DNA from: JBFKOL01 sp041628815
GTDB lineage: Bacteria > Bacteroidota > Bacteroidia > Chitinophagales > Saprospiraceae
NCBI GenBank assembly: GCA_041628815.1
Contig: JBFKOL010000084.1
Coordinates: 1-13,988, forward strand
Direction of reading: 5' to 3'
Length of the DNA stretch: 13,988 bases
Positions within the stretch are counted from its first letter, which is position 1; each line of letters begins with the position of its first letter. The notes beneath the pieces were generated by a model. The model was not told the DNA's origin. It searched no databases and saw only the letters and a list, made by a program, of their open reading frames with translations. Below, in pieces: positions 1 to 7,054 of the stretch. The translations under genes and the position numbers were made by a program.

Positions 1-1062
1 AACGGAGAAGCCGCCTTCATAGCAAATATCGGAACCCTTGTAGAGCCCATTACCGTAGCTGAATTCTGGGCGGGCACCAAAGCGGCTCCTCTGGGCCTTC
101 TTTCCCACAGTGACCAGTTGCAGCAATGGCAGACTGGTGTCACTTCGGATCGGTCGGCTACGGGTTGGGGAGGAAAGGTCGCTGATCTGATCAACGATAT
201 GACACCTCCGTTTAACAGCAATGAAAACATCTCTATGAATATCTCACTCGATGGTTCCAATATATTCCAGACGGGTAATCAAATCATAGAATATGCCGTT
301 GACCCCGTTCGAGGAGCCCGTGAGATTATTGGATACAACGATGATTGGCAGTTTGAGACGTTGAGGAAAAACGCCATTGACAATATGCTCAATCAGACTT
401 ATTCCGACATCTACCAGCGCACCTATGCCAATGTTCTTAAAAGTGCCAAAGATTCTTTCCAGGAATTCAACGGTGCTATTGAGAATGTAACCCTCAATAC
501 TATTTTCCCGGAAGACTATATTGGCCAATCCATGCAAATGACCGCAAAGACGATCGCCGCCAGGAACACATTGGGTTTCAAAAGACAGATCTTCTTCATC
601 AATTTCGGGGGGTGGGATCACCACGATGAAGTCCTCGTAGCACAAAGCAATATGTTTACAGTATTGGATGATGCAATGCAAAGCTTCCAGGATGCTATGA
701 CAGAACTCGGCACCAAAGATTGTGTCGTTACTTTTTTAATATCCGATTTTGCCAGGACCCTTACCTCGAATGGTAATGGCACAGATCATGCGTGGGGAGG
801 AAATGTTTTTGCCGTGGGTGGCCCGGTAAAAGGACAGAACATTTACGGGGATTATCCTGAGACGCTCGCTTTGGGCACCAATCCGTTGGATGTGGGCGGC
901 GGAATCGTTCTTCCGACGACATCCGCTGATATGTATTTCGCCGAGTTGTCTCACTGGTTTGGTGTTCCTAAGTCAAACCTGAACGATGTATTCCCCAACC
1001 TGTACAGATTCTATGACACGAGCAGTCCTGACAGCCCGATAGATTTTTTAACGATTTCTTAA
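1..1062 (+). CDS. DUF1501 domain-containing protein, C-terminal part (5' end outside window)
   Basis: The reading frame is open from base 1 to a TAA at 1060-1062, giving 353 visible residues. The TTG at 118 is internal, because the residues before it (NIGTLVEPI and LFSHSDQ-like LLSHSDQ) are typical DUF1501 sequence, so the real start lies left of the window. Visible family motifs are GGWDHH (about residues 203-208), SDFART (248-253) and GTDHAWGG (260-267), which carry the conserved Asp/His residues of this family, related in fold to sulfatases and alkaline phosphatases. Family members are usually exported, often by Tat, and often sit beside a DUF1800 gene; neither the signal nor that partner can be seen here. 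Biochemical function is unknown for the family. The gene ends normally, about 70 bp before a strong hairpin. I am confident of the family but not of any activity. Confidence 0.93.
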   Translation, partial: NGEAAFIANIGTLVEPITVAEFWAGTKAAPLGLLSHSDQLQQWQTGVTSDRSATGWGGKVADLINDMTPPFNSNENISMNISLDGSNIFQTGNQIIEYAVDPVRGAREIIGYNDDWQFETLRKNAIDNMLNQTYSDIYQRTYANVLKSAKDSFQEFNGAIENVTLNTIFPEDYIGQSMQMTAKTIAARNTLGFKRQIFFINFGGWDHHDEVLVAQSNMFTVLDDAMQSFQDAMTELGTKDCVVTFLISDFARTLTSNGNGTDHAWGGNVFAVGGPVKGQNIYGDYPETLALGTNPLDVGGGIVLPTTSADMYFAELSHWFGVPKSNLNDVFPNLYRFYDTSSPDSPIDFLTIS

Positions 1063-1126
1063 GGGTACAGCACCTGCTTTTTGTCCTTTTTAAGAAGATA
1101 GTCAGATAGTTTTTTCATACGATTTT

Positions 1127-1161
1127 GGAATAAAGGAGGTATTGCAGATGCCTCCTTTTCC
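1127..1161 (+). terminator. Strong hairpin in the gap between DUF1501 and rhodanese genes: terminator or attenuator
   Basis: AAAGGAGG at 1132-1139 pairs perfectly with CCTCCTTT at 1151-1158 around an 11-nt loop. GGA at 1127-1129 and TCC at 1159-1161 can extend the stem past a 2-nt bulge. The T run is within the 3' arm (TTTT at 1156-1159), so as an intrinsic terminator it would be weak to moderate. It sits 65 bp after the DUF1501 stop and only 33 bp before the rhodanese start, leaving little room for a promoter between. It could instead be a 5'-leader structure of the rhodanese-desaturase transcript. The 5' arm contains a perfect Shine-Dalgarno sequence and the loop ends with an ATG. Confidence 0.5.
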
Positions 1162-1198
1162 ATTATCTGCTAATTTTAACGGAAAATCCGTGAAATGA
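1148..1198 (+). CDS. Possible 16-codon leader ORF overlapping the rhodanese start
   Basis: ATG at 1148 is 8 nt after the perfect Shine-Dalgarno GGAGG (1135-1139) and opens a 16-codon frame, MPPFPLSANFNGKSVK, ending at TGA 1196-1198. That TGA overlaps the ATG of the rhodanese gene as ATGA, the classic geometry for translational coupling. The Shine-Dalgarno is buried in the 5' arm of the hairpin at 1127-1161, and the first codons form the 3' arm. This could be a translated leader that controls the downstream gene. It could equally be chance sequence produced by a GGAGG/CCTCC terminator stem. The peptide has no recognisable motif. Low confidence. Confidence 0.22.
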   Translation: MPPFPLSANFNGKSVK

Positions 1199-1572
1199 GA
1201 GCACTCTTTTTGATCATGATTTCTTTGGCTTTCATACAATGTAAAAAGCAGGTCCCTCCATTTGGTGTAGAATATGTTTCCGTTGAAAAAGCGAGTGAGT
1301 TGATAGAGCAAAACAAGAAAATGAAAGTCATTGATGTGAGAACTGAGGAAGAAGCCACAGAGGGCAAACTGGAGGGAGCCATAGTCATTGATGTCAGAAA
1401 AGATGATTTTCAAGATCAAATCGACAAACTCAAAAAGGACGACGTGTATCTCGTTTATTGCCGAAGTGGCAGCAGGAGTGCTACAGCGGTTGAAATCATG
1501 GCTGAGAAGGGATTTGACAGGCTCTATATGATGGAAGGGGGATACCTGGAATGGGCTGACAAGATGAAATGA
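1195..1572 (+). CDS. Rhodanese-like domain lipoprotein
   Basis: This 125-residue protein is a single rhodanese domain behind a short export signal. Residues 1-15 are hydrophobic with Arg2, followed by Cys16 in SLAFIQC, a loose lipobox of the kind accepted in Bacteroidota, so it is probably a lipid-anchored envelope protein. The domain spans about 26-123: VIDVRTEEE near 45-53 is the conserved CH2A-like segment, and CRSGSRS at 89-95 is the active-site loop with catalytic Cys89. MMEGGYLEW (112-120) is the typical end of the domain. Rhodaneses carry sulfane sulfur as a persulfide on the loop cysteine; the partner here is unknown. The ATG overlaps a small upstream ORF as ATGA. The stop is 1 nt before the desaturase-like gene, so the two are almost certainly co-transcribed. 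Family is sure, the lipoprotein call likely. Confidence 0.9.
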   Translation: MRALFLIMISLAFIQCKKQVPPFGVEYVSVEKASELIEQNKKMKVIDVRTEEEATEGKLEGAIVIDVRKDDFQDQIDKLKKDDVYLVYCRSGSRSATAVEIMAEKGFDRLYMMEGGYLEWADKMK

Positions 1573-1573
1573 T

Positions 1574-2599
1574 ATGCCCAATTATTTGAGGATATTTTTG
1601 GATGGCTATGGCGGGTACGCTTCTTATCTCTGGTATGAAATTACCCATCCTTCATGGCACAATTACTTTTACTGGCTCATAGGAGTATCGCTTTTTTTCT
1701 TTGCCGTGGAATGGTTGAAACCCTGGCGACCTAATCAAAAGAGGTTCCGAAAGGATTTCTGGTTGGATGCTTTTTACATGTTCTTCAACTTCTTCCTGTT
1801 TTCATTAATCGTATACAATGCAGCCTCCGACGTTATAGTAAATTTTTTCAACCATAACGTCCTTCAGATTACAGGTATTGATCTCCGTCAAATGAATCCC
1901 ATGTATGAGTGGCCTCTTTGGGCCGTTTTGCTGGTAGGGTTCACGGTCCGTGACTTCGTTCAATGGTGGACGCATCGATTGCTTCACAGGGTCCCGCGAT
2001 TGTGGGAGTTTCACAAGGTGCACCATTCCGTTGAAGAAATGGGTTTTGCGGCTCATCTTCGTTATCATTGGATGGAAACCGTGGTTTACAGATCTATAGA
2101 ATACATCCCTCTCGCTCTTCTGGGGATCGGACTTTATGACTTTTTTGTCATCCATATATTTACGCTTGCCATAGGGCACTATAACCACTCGAATATTTCT
2201 GTTTCGGGAAAGATTACCGGTGCCATCCTGGCGACTTTGGTAGCTCTTGCCGTGGTCACGCAATCTTTCGACATTACCATGGCATCAGATATCGGTATAG
2301 GCATGAGGATCATGATTGTAATGATCAGTTGCGTCGCTGGGTTTTGGGTGTTGGGGCCTTTTATGAAGATCCTTTTCAATCATCCAGAAATGCATATTTG
2401 GCACCACGCGTACAACTGGCCCTCAGGACATCGATACGGTGTCAATTTCGGGTTGACGCTGGCGGTATGGGATTTCCTGTTTGGGACGGCCTACGTTGAA
2501 AAAGACGGGCGCGACATAAAACTGGGCTTCCCGGGTGTCGGAAAGTTTCCCGATTCCTTTAAAACACAGATCACTCATGGTTTCGGTAGTCATTCGTGA
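1574..2599 (+). CDS. Sterol desaturase / fatty acid hydroxylase family membrane protein
   Basis: This 341-residue integral membrane protein has the eight-histidine di-iron signature of the fatty acid hydroxylase superfamily: HRLLH (134-138), HKVHH (147-151), GHYNH (201-205) and HIWHH (274-278), followed by the usual NFGL...WDFLFGT end (291-305). Members use O2 and a di-iron centre to hydroxylate or desaturate lipids, sterols or carotenoids in the membrane. Hydrophobic segments are seen near 33-48, 66-81, 115-125, 165-200, 213-230 and 242-267. The stretch of about 68 residues between GHYNH and HIWHH includes two hydrophobic segments and is longer than I expect, since these boxes usually lie close together. 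The start is 1 nt after the rhodanese stop (TGA-T-ATG), indicating one transcript. Substrate cannot be inferred. Confidence 0.88.
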   Translation: MPNYLRIFLDGYGGYASYLWYEITHPSWHNYFYWLIGVSLFFFAVEWLKPWRPNQKRFRKDFWLDAFYMFFNFFLFSLIVYNAASDVIVNFFNHNVLQITGIDLRQMNPMYEWPLWAVLLVGFTVRDFVQWWTHRLLHRVPRLWEFHKVHHSVEEMGFAAHLRYHWMETVVYRSIEYIPLALLGIGLYDFFVIHIFTLAIGHYNHSNISVSGKITGAILATLVALAVVTQSFDITMASDIGIGMRIMIVMISCVAGFWVLGPFMKILFNHPEMHIWHHAYNWPSGHRYGVNFGLTLAVWDFLFGTAYVEKDGRDIKLGFPGVGKFPDSFKTQITHGFGSHS

Positions 2600-2666
2600 C
2601 GGATATAATTTAAACCTTAAAATCAACTTTCGCACATGAGAGTAGAGCAAGACAATAATTGATTCT

Positions 2667-3161
2667 ATGGATTTCAGGAAATACCGAATTAAAGAAAAGA
2701 TGTGGTCGTTCAATGACGAGTACAAAATTTATGACCAGAACGAGATGTTGGCCTATGTGGCTAAAGGAAAAAAATTTGTTTTTAAAAAGCACCTTGTTTT
2801 CTCAGACTGGCAAGGCAAAGAGCTTTTTATGATTCGTCAAAAGATGTGGACGTTCAAATTCACCTTTTTCCTGCAAAAAGAAGACCGTGATCTCTGCAAA
2901 GTCATTAGAAATTTCTCTTTAAAGCCGGTAATCGAAGTTCATTCTCTTGACGAAGACTACAATTTGACGGTTCGTGGCAACCTTTGGGGCAATCAATACC
3001 ATTTTTACCACGGCGAGGATGAAATTGCCTTTGTTTCAAAAGATTTGTGGAAGTTGGCAGGACATTATGGTGTTGCCATCCGTGAAGATCAGCATGATGC
3101 CAAAATACTTGCAACCGTCGTCATCATCGATATTATTCAGTCGATAGAAGGTGCGGCTTGA
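2667..3161 (+). CDS. LURP-one-related (Tubby C-terminal-like) family protein
   Basis: The 164-residue protein has no signal peptide or clear membrane segment and an alternating, strand-rich pattern of short phrases such as YKIYDQNEMLAYVAKG (19-34), FSDWQGKELFMIRQK (46-60), YNLTVRGNLWGNQYHFYHGED (98-118) and IAFVSKDLWK (120-129). This matches the LURP-one-related/DUF567 family, whose fold is a beta barrel around a central hydrophobic helix, like the Tubby C-terminal domain; the hydrophobic end ILATVVIIDIIQSIE (146-160) would be that helix. Bacterial members include YxjI-type proteins and have no settled function; phospholipid binding or scaffolding is often proposed. The gene starts 67 bp after the desaturase-like gene on the same strand and may share its transcript. 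It ends 21 bp from the oppositely oriented receptor gene. Confidence 0.75.
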   Translation: MDFRKYRIKEKMWSFNDEYKIYDQNEMLAYVAKGKKFVFKKHLVFSDWQGKELFMIRQKMWTFKFTFFLQKEDRDLCKVIRNFSLKPVIEVHSLDEDYNLTVRGNLWGNQYHFYHGEDEIAFVSKDLWKLAGHYGVAIREDQHDAKILATVVIIDIIQSIEGAA

Positions 3162-3182
3162 GTTGATTCCTAATCCGTTCGC

Positions 3183-5801
3183 TTATTTGACAAAGCGATA
3201 GCCAACACTGAAATAGAGCGTCCTGGGGTATATCGGGAATACTACAAAACTGGCCTGGGGATTGGACTCTATGAAAGCTGCAGTAGCCTGGCTGGCGTTA
3301 GAACCGAATTGATTGGGGCCAAAGAAATTGGCAATACCACTTGAATTGAAAAGATTGTTGACGGAAAAGGAAAAGTAAAACCTATTGTTGAAGCGATATT
3401 CCCATGAAATATCCCATGTTGAATAGGATTGCATTTTGAAACTGTTTTCTAAGTTGCCATACCGGGCGCCCATTATGTGCCAGTCCAAGTCGACGGAATA
3501 TTTTGTTTGATCCAAGGTAATCCTTGCTGACTGTGTATAAGAAGGGGTATGGGGCAATGAATTTCCGGAAAAATCAATGATCACATCGTCGTTTTCGTCT
3601 GTTGTTCCCTGCGTTTGATAGACCTGGTAGTCTTTGAGCTTGCCACTTTGCAGGGTAAGGCGGTATTGAAGTTCAAATAATGATCCTACTTGAAACGCGG
3701 ACTCCAATTCAAGTCCGACTGTTTCGGAAGAATTGAAAAGAGTCGGGGAATAGAAAATCCTGTTGTTATCTTGATCAAATACGAATTCTGAAAATGGGAC
3801 ATCATTCAGCTTGCTATAGAATCCGGATATAGCCAGGCTCGTTCTGGGATGATAGAACTTTACGCCTCCTTCCATCTGTTCAATATCCTGTATGGTGCCT
3901 TTACCGGGTAGGTCTACATTGACAAAATTGTTGGTATAGTAATTGATTTCTGGCGCCTTGTTTCCGCTGGAATATCGAGCGTACACCGATGTAGAGCGAG
4001 ATATTGTATGATTGATACCCAGCGAATAGGACAATGTCAAATAAGAAAAGTCAATATTTTCTGATCCTGTTTTTTCTAATACGCCACCATCATAGGATGT
4101 GAGGGGGTTACCATCAATACCACCTTCTCTTGTTGAATTGGCAAAGCGGTCTCTGTCACCTTTGTGTTGAATTCTTTCAAGTCGTACTCCGGCATCTAAT
4201 AATGTTGATGACGATAGAGGAGCGTGCACCATGCTGTAAATTGCGTTTTGCGAAGCGCGAATATCGGCTCCCTGGTAGAACAGGGCACCATAATTGCTCA
4301 GTCCGAGCTCATCCGAAAGAGCTCTTGAAGGTTCACCCGGATTGACCAGGTTGACTTCCAATAACCTGGGGGAAGGCTCATAGGTCGTATAAAGGAAACT
4401 AGCATTGGTATATAGGTTCACATTGGAAACAGATGAAAACATTCCTACCTCAAAGTGCAGATCATTTATTTCACGTACCAGCCTGAGATCCTGGATGTAT
4501 TCGTTGATCGCGTCATCTCTTTTCCACGCACCAGTCCCCATCACGGCGTCAAAAGGCAGTTTGCCCTGAATGTATTCGAAGGTAGGAGGCATTCCCTGAA
4601 AGGCATTTAGGACGCCCAAGTTGTTAACAGAAGCTAGTGTCTGTCCGGTTGCGGATTCCTTGAATTCCACCAAACCTACTGGGAAGGGGTCTCCGCTTAT
4701 GAAATACGTTAGAAAATTCTCAAGACCCAGGGGCTGGCCTCCGATGGCATTTTGCCAATCGATCCTTTTTCTTGAATAGCGTGCTTTCCCTTCCAGGATC
4801 CAGCTGCCTAGTGCGATATCGATATTGGCTTGTAGCGCTATGTCCTTGGCTCTTATGCCATTGGAAGGGTTGTACGCATAAGTCGTGCTGCTGTTGCTTC
4901 TTCCATCCGGGAGTCTTGCATCCAAGGAAGGGGGCAAAAGTGATGTCGACGAAAAATCCTGGCCGAAGGCGGGTATGGGATTATCCCATCCTGAGGCAGC
5001 AAGACCGGTATACCGGTTGACCTTATCGTTGAGATATTTAATGCGGAAATCAAATATTCCTTTGGAGAACACTTTTGAGATGGAAATCTTAAACTGGCCA
5101 CCTTCGTTCATGCTGTAATCCAGATTTCTGGGACCCTCGTCGTAGCGAAACATATAGGAGAAATTGTGTTGCCATCCGCTTCGGCCTATTGGTCCTCCTG
5201 AAATACCTTCCAAACGCCCCATCCATCTACCTGATTCGTACAAGCCGAAAGTGACTCTGTCATGGCTTTGGTAGACTGTATCAATGCGGCGGGTGTCAAA
5301 CTGTATAAGGCCACCCGGCGCATTGGCGCCAAGGATCATGGATTTTCCTCCCCTCAGCGATTCGACCTTGCTGACAGACAGATCAGGCCTGAAGAAAAAA
5401 TCCGGGGTATAATAGTTGTATTGCACAACCGTGACGGGAAGGCCGTCTTCATACAGCGATGAATAATACCATCCAATATCGTCTTCAGCAGAAAGAGATA
5501 TTCCTCGCGTGTGAACGCGTGAAAAAACCTCGCCGACGGAGGCGTCCACAAAATGTCCAGGAACCCCTTTTAAGGATGCCGCGGTTCCCTGTAGCCCCAT
5601 CAAATCCTCACCGTCAAGGGAATAGACAGAAACTGGGGTGAGTAATTTATCCTTATCAACGCGAGCGGTAATGACGATTTCGTTGAGACGCAATGGGTCG
5701 GTCAGAACCGTGTCCTGCTGAGCAGTCACATCTAGCCACAAAATTACCATCAATGCGGTGACTATCGATAAGCGAAATACCCGATTAAATAGTGTCTTCA
5801 G
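3183..5801 (-). CDS. TonB-dependent outer-membrane receptor, probable CTG start
   Basis: From the CTG at 5801 this is an 872-residue receptor. A TonB-box-like LNEIVITA lies at about 39-46, then a plug domain (VHTRGISL, EDGLPVTV, VESLRGG, GANAPGGL between about 96 and 164), then a 22-strand-type barrel ending in FSVGYRFVK. There is no N-terminal carboxypeptidase-like repeat and no SusD neighbour, so it is not a SusC-type glycan importer. The start matters: TTG 5753 or ATG 5750 would leave only about 11 residues before the likely cleavage site VTA|QQD. The frame continues to an in-frame TGA at 5829-5831, and CTG 5801 is the only usual start giving a full 27-residue signal with Lys2, Arg7 and Arg10. 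That CTG overlaps the upstream isomerase stop (CTGA), suggesting coupling. Ligand unknown. Confidence 0.92.
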   Translation of the reverse strand: MKTLFNRVFRLSIVTALMVILWLDVTAQQDTVLTDPLRLNEIVITARVDKDKLLTPVSVYSLDGEDLMGLQGTAASLKGVPGHFVDASVGEVFSRVHTRGISLSAEDDIGWYYSSLYEDGLPVTVVQYNYYTPDFFFRPDLSVSKVESLRGGKSMILGANAPGGLIQFDTRRIDTVYQSHDRVTFGLYESGRWMGRLEGISGGPIGRSGWQHNFSYMFRYDEGPRNLDYSMNEGGQFKISISKVFSKGIFDFRIKYLNDKVNRYTGLAASGWDNPIPAFGQDFSSTSLLPPSLDARLPDGRSNSSTTYAYNPSNGIRAKDIALQANIDIALGSWILEGKARYSRKRIDWQNAIGGQPLGLENFLTYFISGDPFPVGLVEFKESATGQTLASVNNLGVLNAFQGMPPTFEYIQGKLPFDAVMGTGAWKRDDAINEYIQDLRLVREINDLHFEVGMFSSVSNVNLYTNASFLYTTYEPSPRLLEVNLVNPGEPSRALSDELGLSNYGALFYQGADIRASQNAIYSMVHAPLSSSTLLDAGVRLERIQHKGDRDRFANSTREGGIDGNPLTSYDGGVLEKTGSENIDFSYLTLSYSLGINHTISRSTSVYARYSSGNKAPEINYYTNNFVNVDLPGKGTIQDIEQMEGGVKFYHPRTSLAISGFYSKLNDVPFSEFVFDQDNNRIFYSPTLFNSSETVGLELESAFQVGSLFELQYRLTLQSGKLKDYQVYQTQGTTDENDDVIIDFSGNSLPHTPSYTQSARITLDQTKYSVDLDWHIMGARYGNLENSFKMQSYSTWDISWEYRFNNRFYFSFSVNNLFNSSGIANFFGPNQFGSNASQATAAFIESNPQASFVVFPIYPRTLYFSVGYRFVK

Positions 5802-6850
5802 AGCCCTAAGATTTTCTTGTTCACCTCTTCACTTCCACCACCACCGGCAAAATCATCAAAGGTTTTATGTGTAACCTCTATGATGTGACTCGCTATAAAT
5901 GGAGCTCCTTCAGCGGCACCCTGCTCCGGAGACTTGATGCAGCACTCCCATTCGAGGACAGCCCAGCCATCGTAGCCATACTGACTCAGTTTACTGAAAA
6001 TGGCACCAAAATCAATTTCACCATCACCCAGCGATCTAAATCTTCCAGCCCTGTTCACCCAATCCTGGAAACCGCCGTATACTCCGGACTTGCCGGTGGG
6101 GTTGAATTCGGCGTCCTTGACATGAAACATTTTTATACGGGAATGGTAGAAATCAATGAATTGCAGGTAATCCAGTTGTTGCAAAACAAAATGACTCGGA
6201 TCATACAGGAGGCAGGCGCGTTTATGATTACGGGTATGATCGAGGAACATTTCGTAGGTGTGCCCGTCATGGAGATCTTCCCCGGGGTGGATTTCATAAC
6301 AGCAATCAACACCCCGTTCGTCATAGTGATTGAGAATGGGTGTCCATCTTCTGGCCAATTCTTTAAAGCCTGTTTGTACTAGACCTGCCGGCCTCTGAGG
6401 CCACGGATAAACGGTATGCCAGAGCAAGGAGCCAGAAAAGGTAACACTTACATTTAACCCCATATTCCTACTTGCATCTGCAGCCCATTTTACTTGTTGG
6501 GTGGCCCATTCCGTTCTTGCCTTTGGATTGTTTCTTACAGATTCTGCTGCAAATCCATCAAACATGATGTCATAAGCCGGATGAACGGCGACAAGTTGAC
6601 CCTGTAGATGAGTAGATAATTCGGTTATTTCTAATCCGTGTTGAGCTACACGACCTTTAATTTCGTCGCAATAGTCCTTGCTTTTGGCAGCTTTTTCGAG
6701 ATCAATACAGCGACTGTCCCACGTGGGTATCTGAACACCCCTGTAACCCAGTCCGGATACCCATTTACAAATATTGTCCAACGTGTTGAAAGGAGCTTCA
6801 TCGCCCATGAATTGAGCTAAAAAAATTGCTGGTCCTTTTATTGTTTTCAT
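5798..6850 (-). CDS. Sugar phosphate isomerase/epimerase-like TIM barrel protein
   Basis: The 350-residue protein belongs to the xylose-isomerase-like TIM-barrel (AP endonuclease 2) family, which isomerises or epimerises sugars and their derivatives with a divalent metal. Likely metal ligands at strand ends are Glu186 in CCYEIHPGED, Asp217 in LLYDPSHF, His243 in MFHVKDAEF and Glu300 in AVLEWEC. GYRGVQIPTWD (35-45) is the typical first-to-second strand region. There is no signal peptide, so the protein should be cytoplasmic. ATG 6850 is the only sensible start and begins the family's usual N-terminal strand. It is the first gene of a two-gene unit: its TGA (5800-5798) overlaps the receptor's CTG. 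This suggests that uptake and processing of one ligand are linked. The C-terminal Gly-rich tail (336-339) is unremarkable. Substrate unknown. Confidence 0.87.
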   Translation of the reverse strand: MKTIKGPAIFLAQFMGDEAPFNTLDNICKWVSGLGYRGVQIPTWDSRCIDLEKAAKSKDYCDEIKGRVAQHGLEITELSTHLQGQLVAVHPAYDIMFDGFAAESVRNNPKARTEWATQQVKWAADASRNMGLNVSVTFSGSLLWHTVYPWPQRPAGLVQTGFKELARRWTPILNHYDERGVDCCYEIHPGEDLHDGHTYEMFLDHTRNHKRACLLYDPSHFVLQQLDYLQFIDFYHSRIKMFHVKDAEFNPTGKSGVYGGFQDWVNRAGRFRSLGDGEIDFGAIFSKLSQYGYDGWAVLEWECCIKSPEQGAAEGAPFIASHIIEVTHKTFDDFAGGGGSEEVNKKILGL

Positions 6851-6882
6851 ACGGATGATAGATTTGGATTCATATTAATTCA

Positions 6883-6912
6883 CAAGATGTGAGCAGCGAA
6901 AGTCGCATCTTG
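6883..6912. promoter_or_regulatory. Inverted repeat in divergent intergenic region, possible operator
   Basis: CAAGATGTG (6883-6891) and CGCATCTTG (6904-6912) form a 9-position inverted repeat with one G-U-type mismatch and a 12-nt centre. It lies 33 bp upstream of the isomerase start and overlaps the region just before a -7-like box for the acylase, a suitable place for a regulator controlling both divergent genes. A second, weaker repeat, GCACG/CGTGC, is at 6961-6965 and 6973-6977. The rest of the 204-bp gap (6851-7054) is AT-rich with no ORF. No regulator gene is visible in the window. Confidence 0.35.
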
Positions 6913-6927
6913 AACAACTATTTGCGC

Positions 6928-6935
6928 TATTTTTG
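6928..6935 (+). promoter_or_regulatory. Bacteroidota-type -7 box (TAnnTTTG) upstream of the acylase gene
   Basis: TATTTTTG at 6928-6935 matches the TAnnTTTG consensus of Bacteroidota primary-sigma promoters exactly. The nearest TTG for a -33 element is at 6910-6912, a spacing of 15 nt, shorter than the usual 17-23, so the match is imperfect. It would give a leader of roughly 115 nt before the acylase ATG at 7055. Chance occurrence in AT-rich DNA is possible. Confidence 0.28.
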
Positions 6936-7054
6936 TCTCCCTGCGGGAAACTATGCTGAAGCACGCAATTATCGTGCGCTAAAATTAGGTTATCTGCTAA
7001 ACAAAAAAAATCATCCCATTGAATTTATAAGGGATTCACCTAAATAAAGCCATT

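Noticed and set aside
118..120. TTG as the start of the DUF1501 gene
   Set aside because: The frame is open to base 1 and the upstream residues fit the family, so this codon is internal and the gene is cut by the window edge.
244..681. 145-codon - strand frame opposite the DUF1501 gene
   Set aside because: It lies wholly within conserved DUF1501 sequence on the other strand and its translation has no recognisable domain.
3179..3198. TCGCTT/AAGCGA hairpin at the convergent junction of the LURP-one-like and receptor genes
   Set aside because: The stem is only 6 bp, overlaps the receptor stop codon and has no T run on either strand, so I do not call a terminator.
5867..6382. 171-codon + strand frame
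   Set aside because: It is antisense to the isomerase gene, whose catalytic motifs are clear, and its translation resembles no protein family I know.
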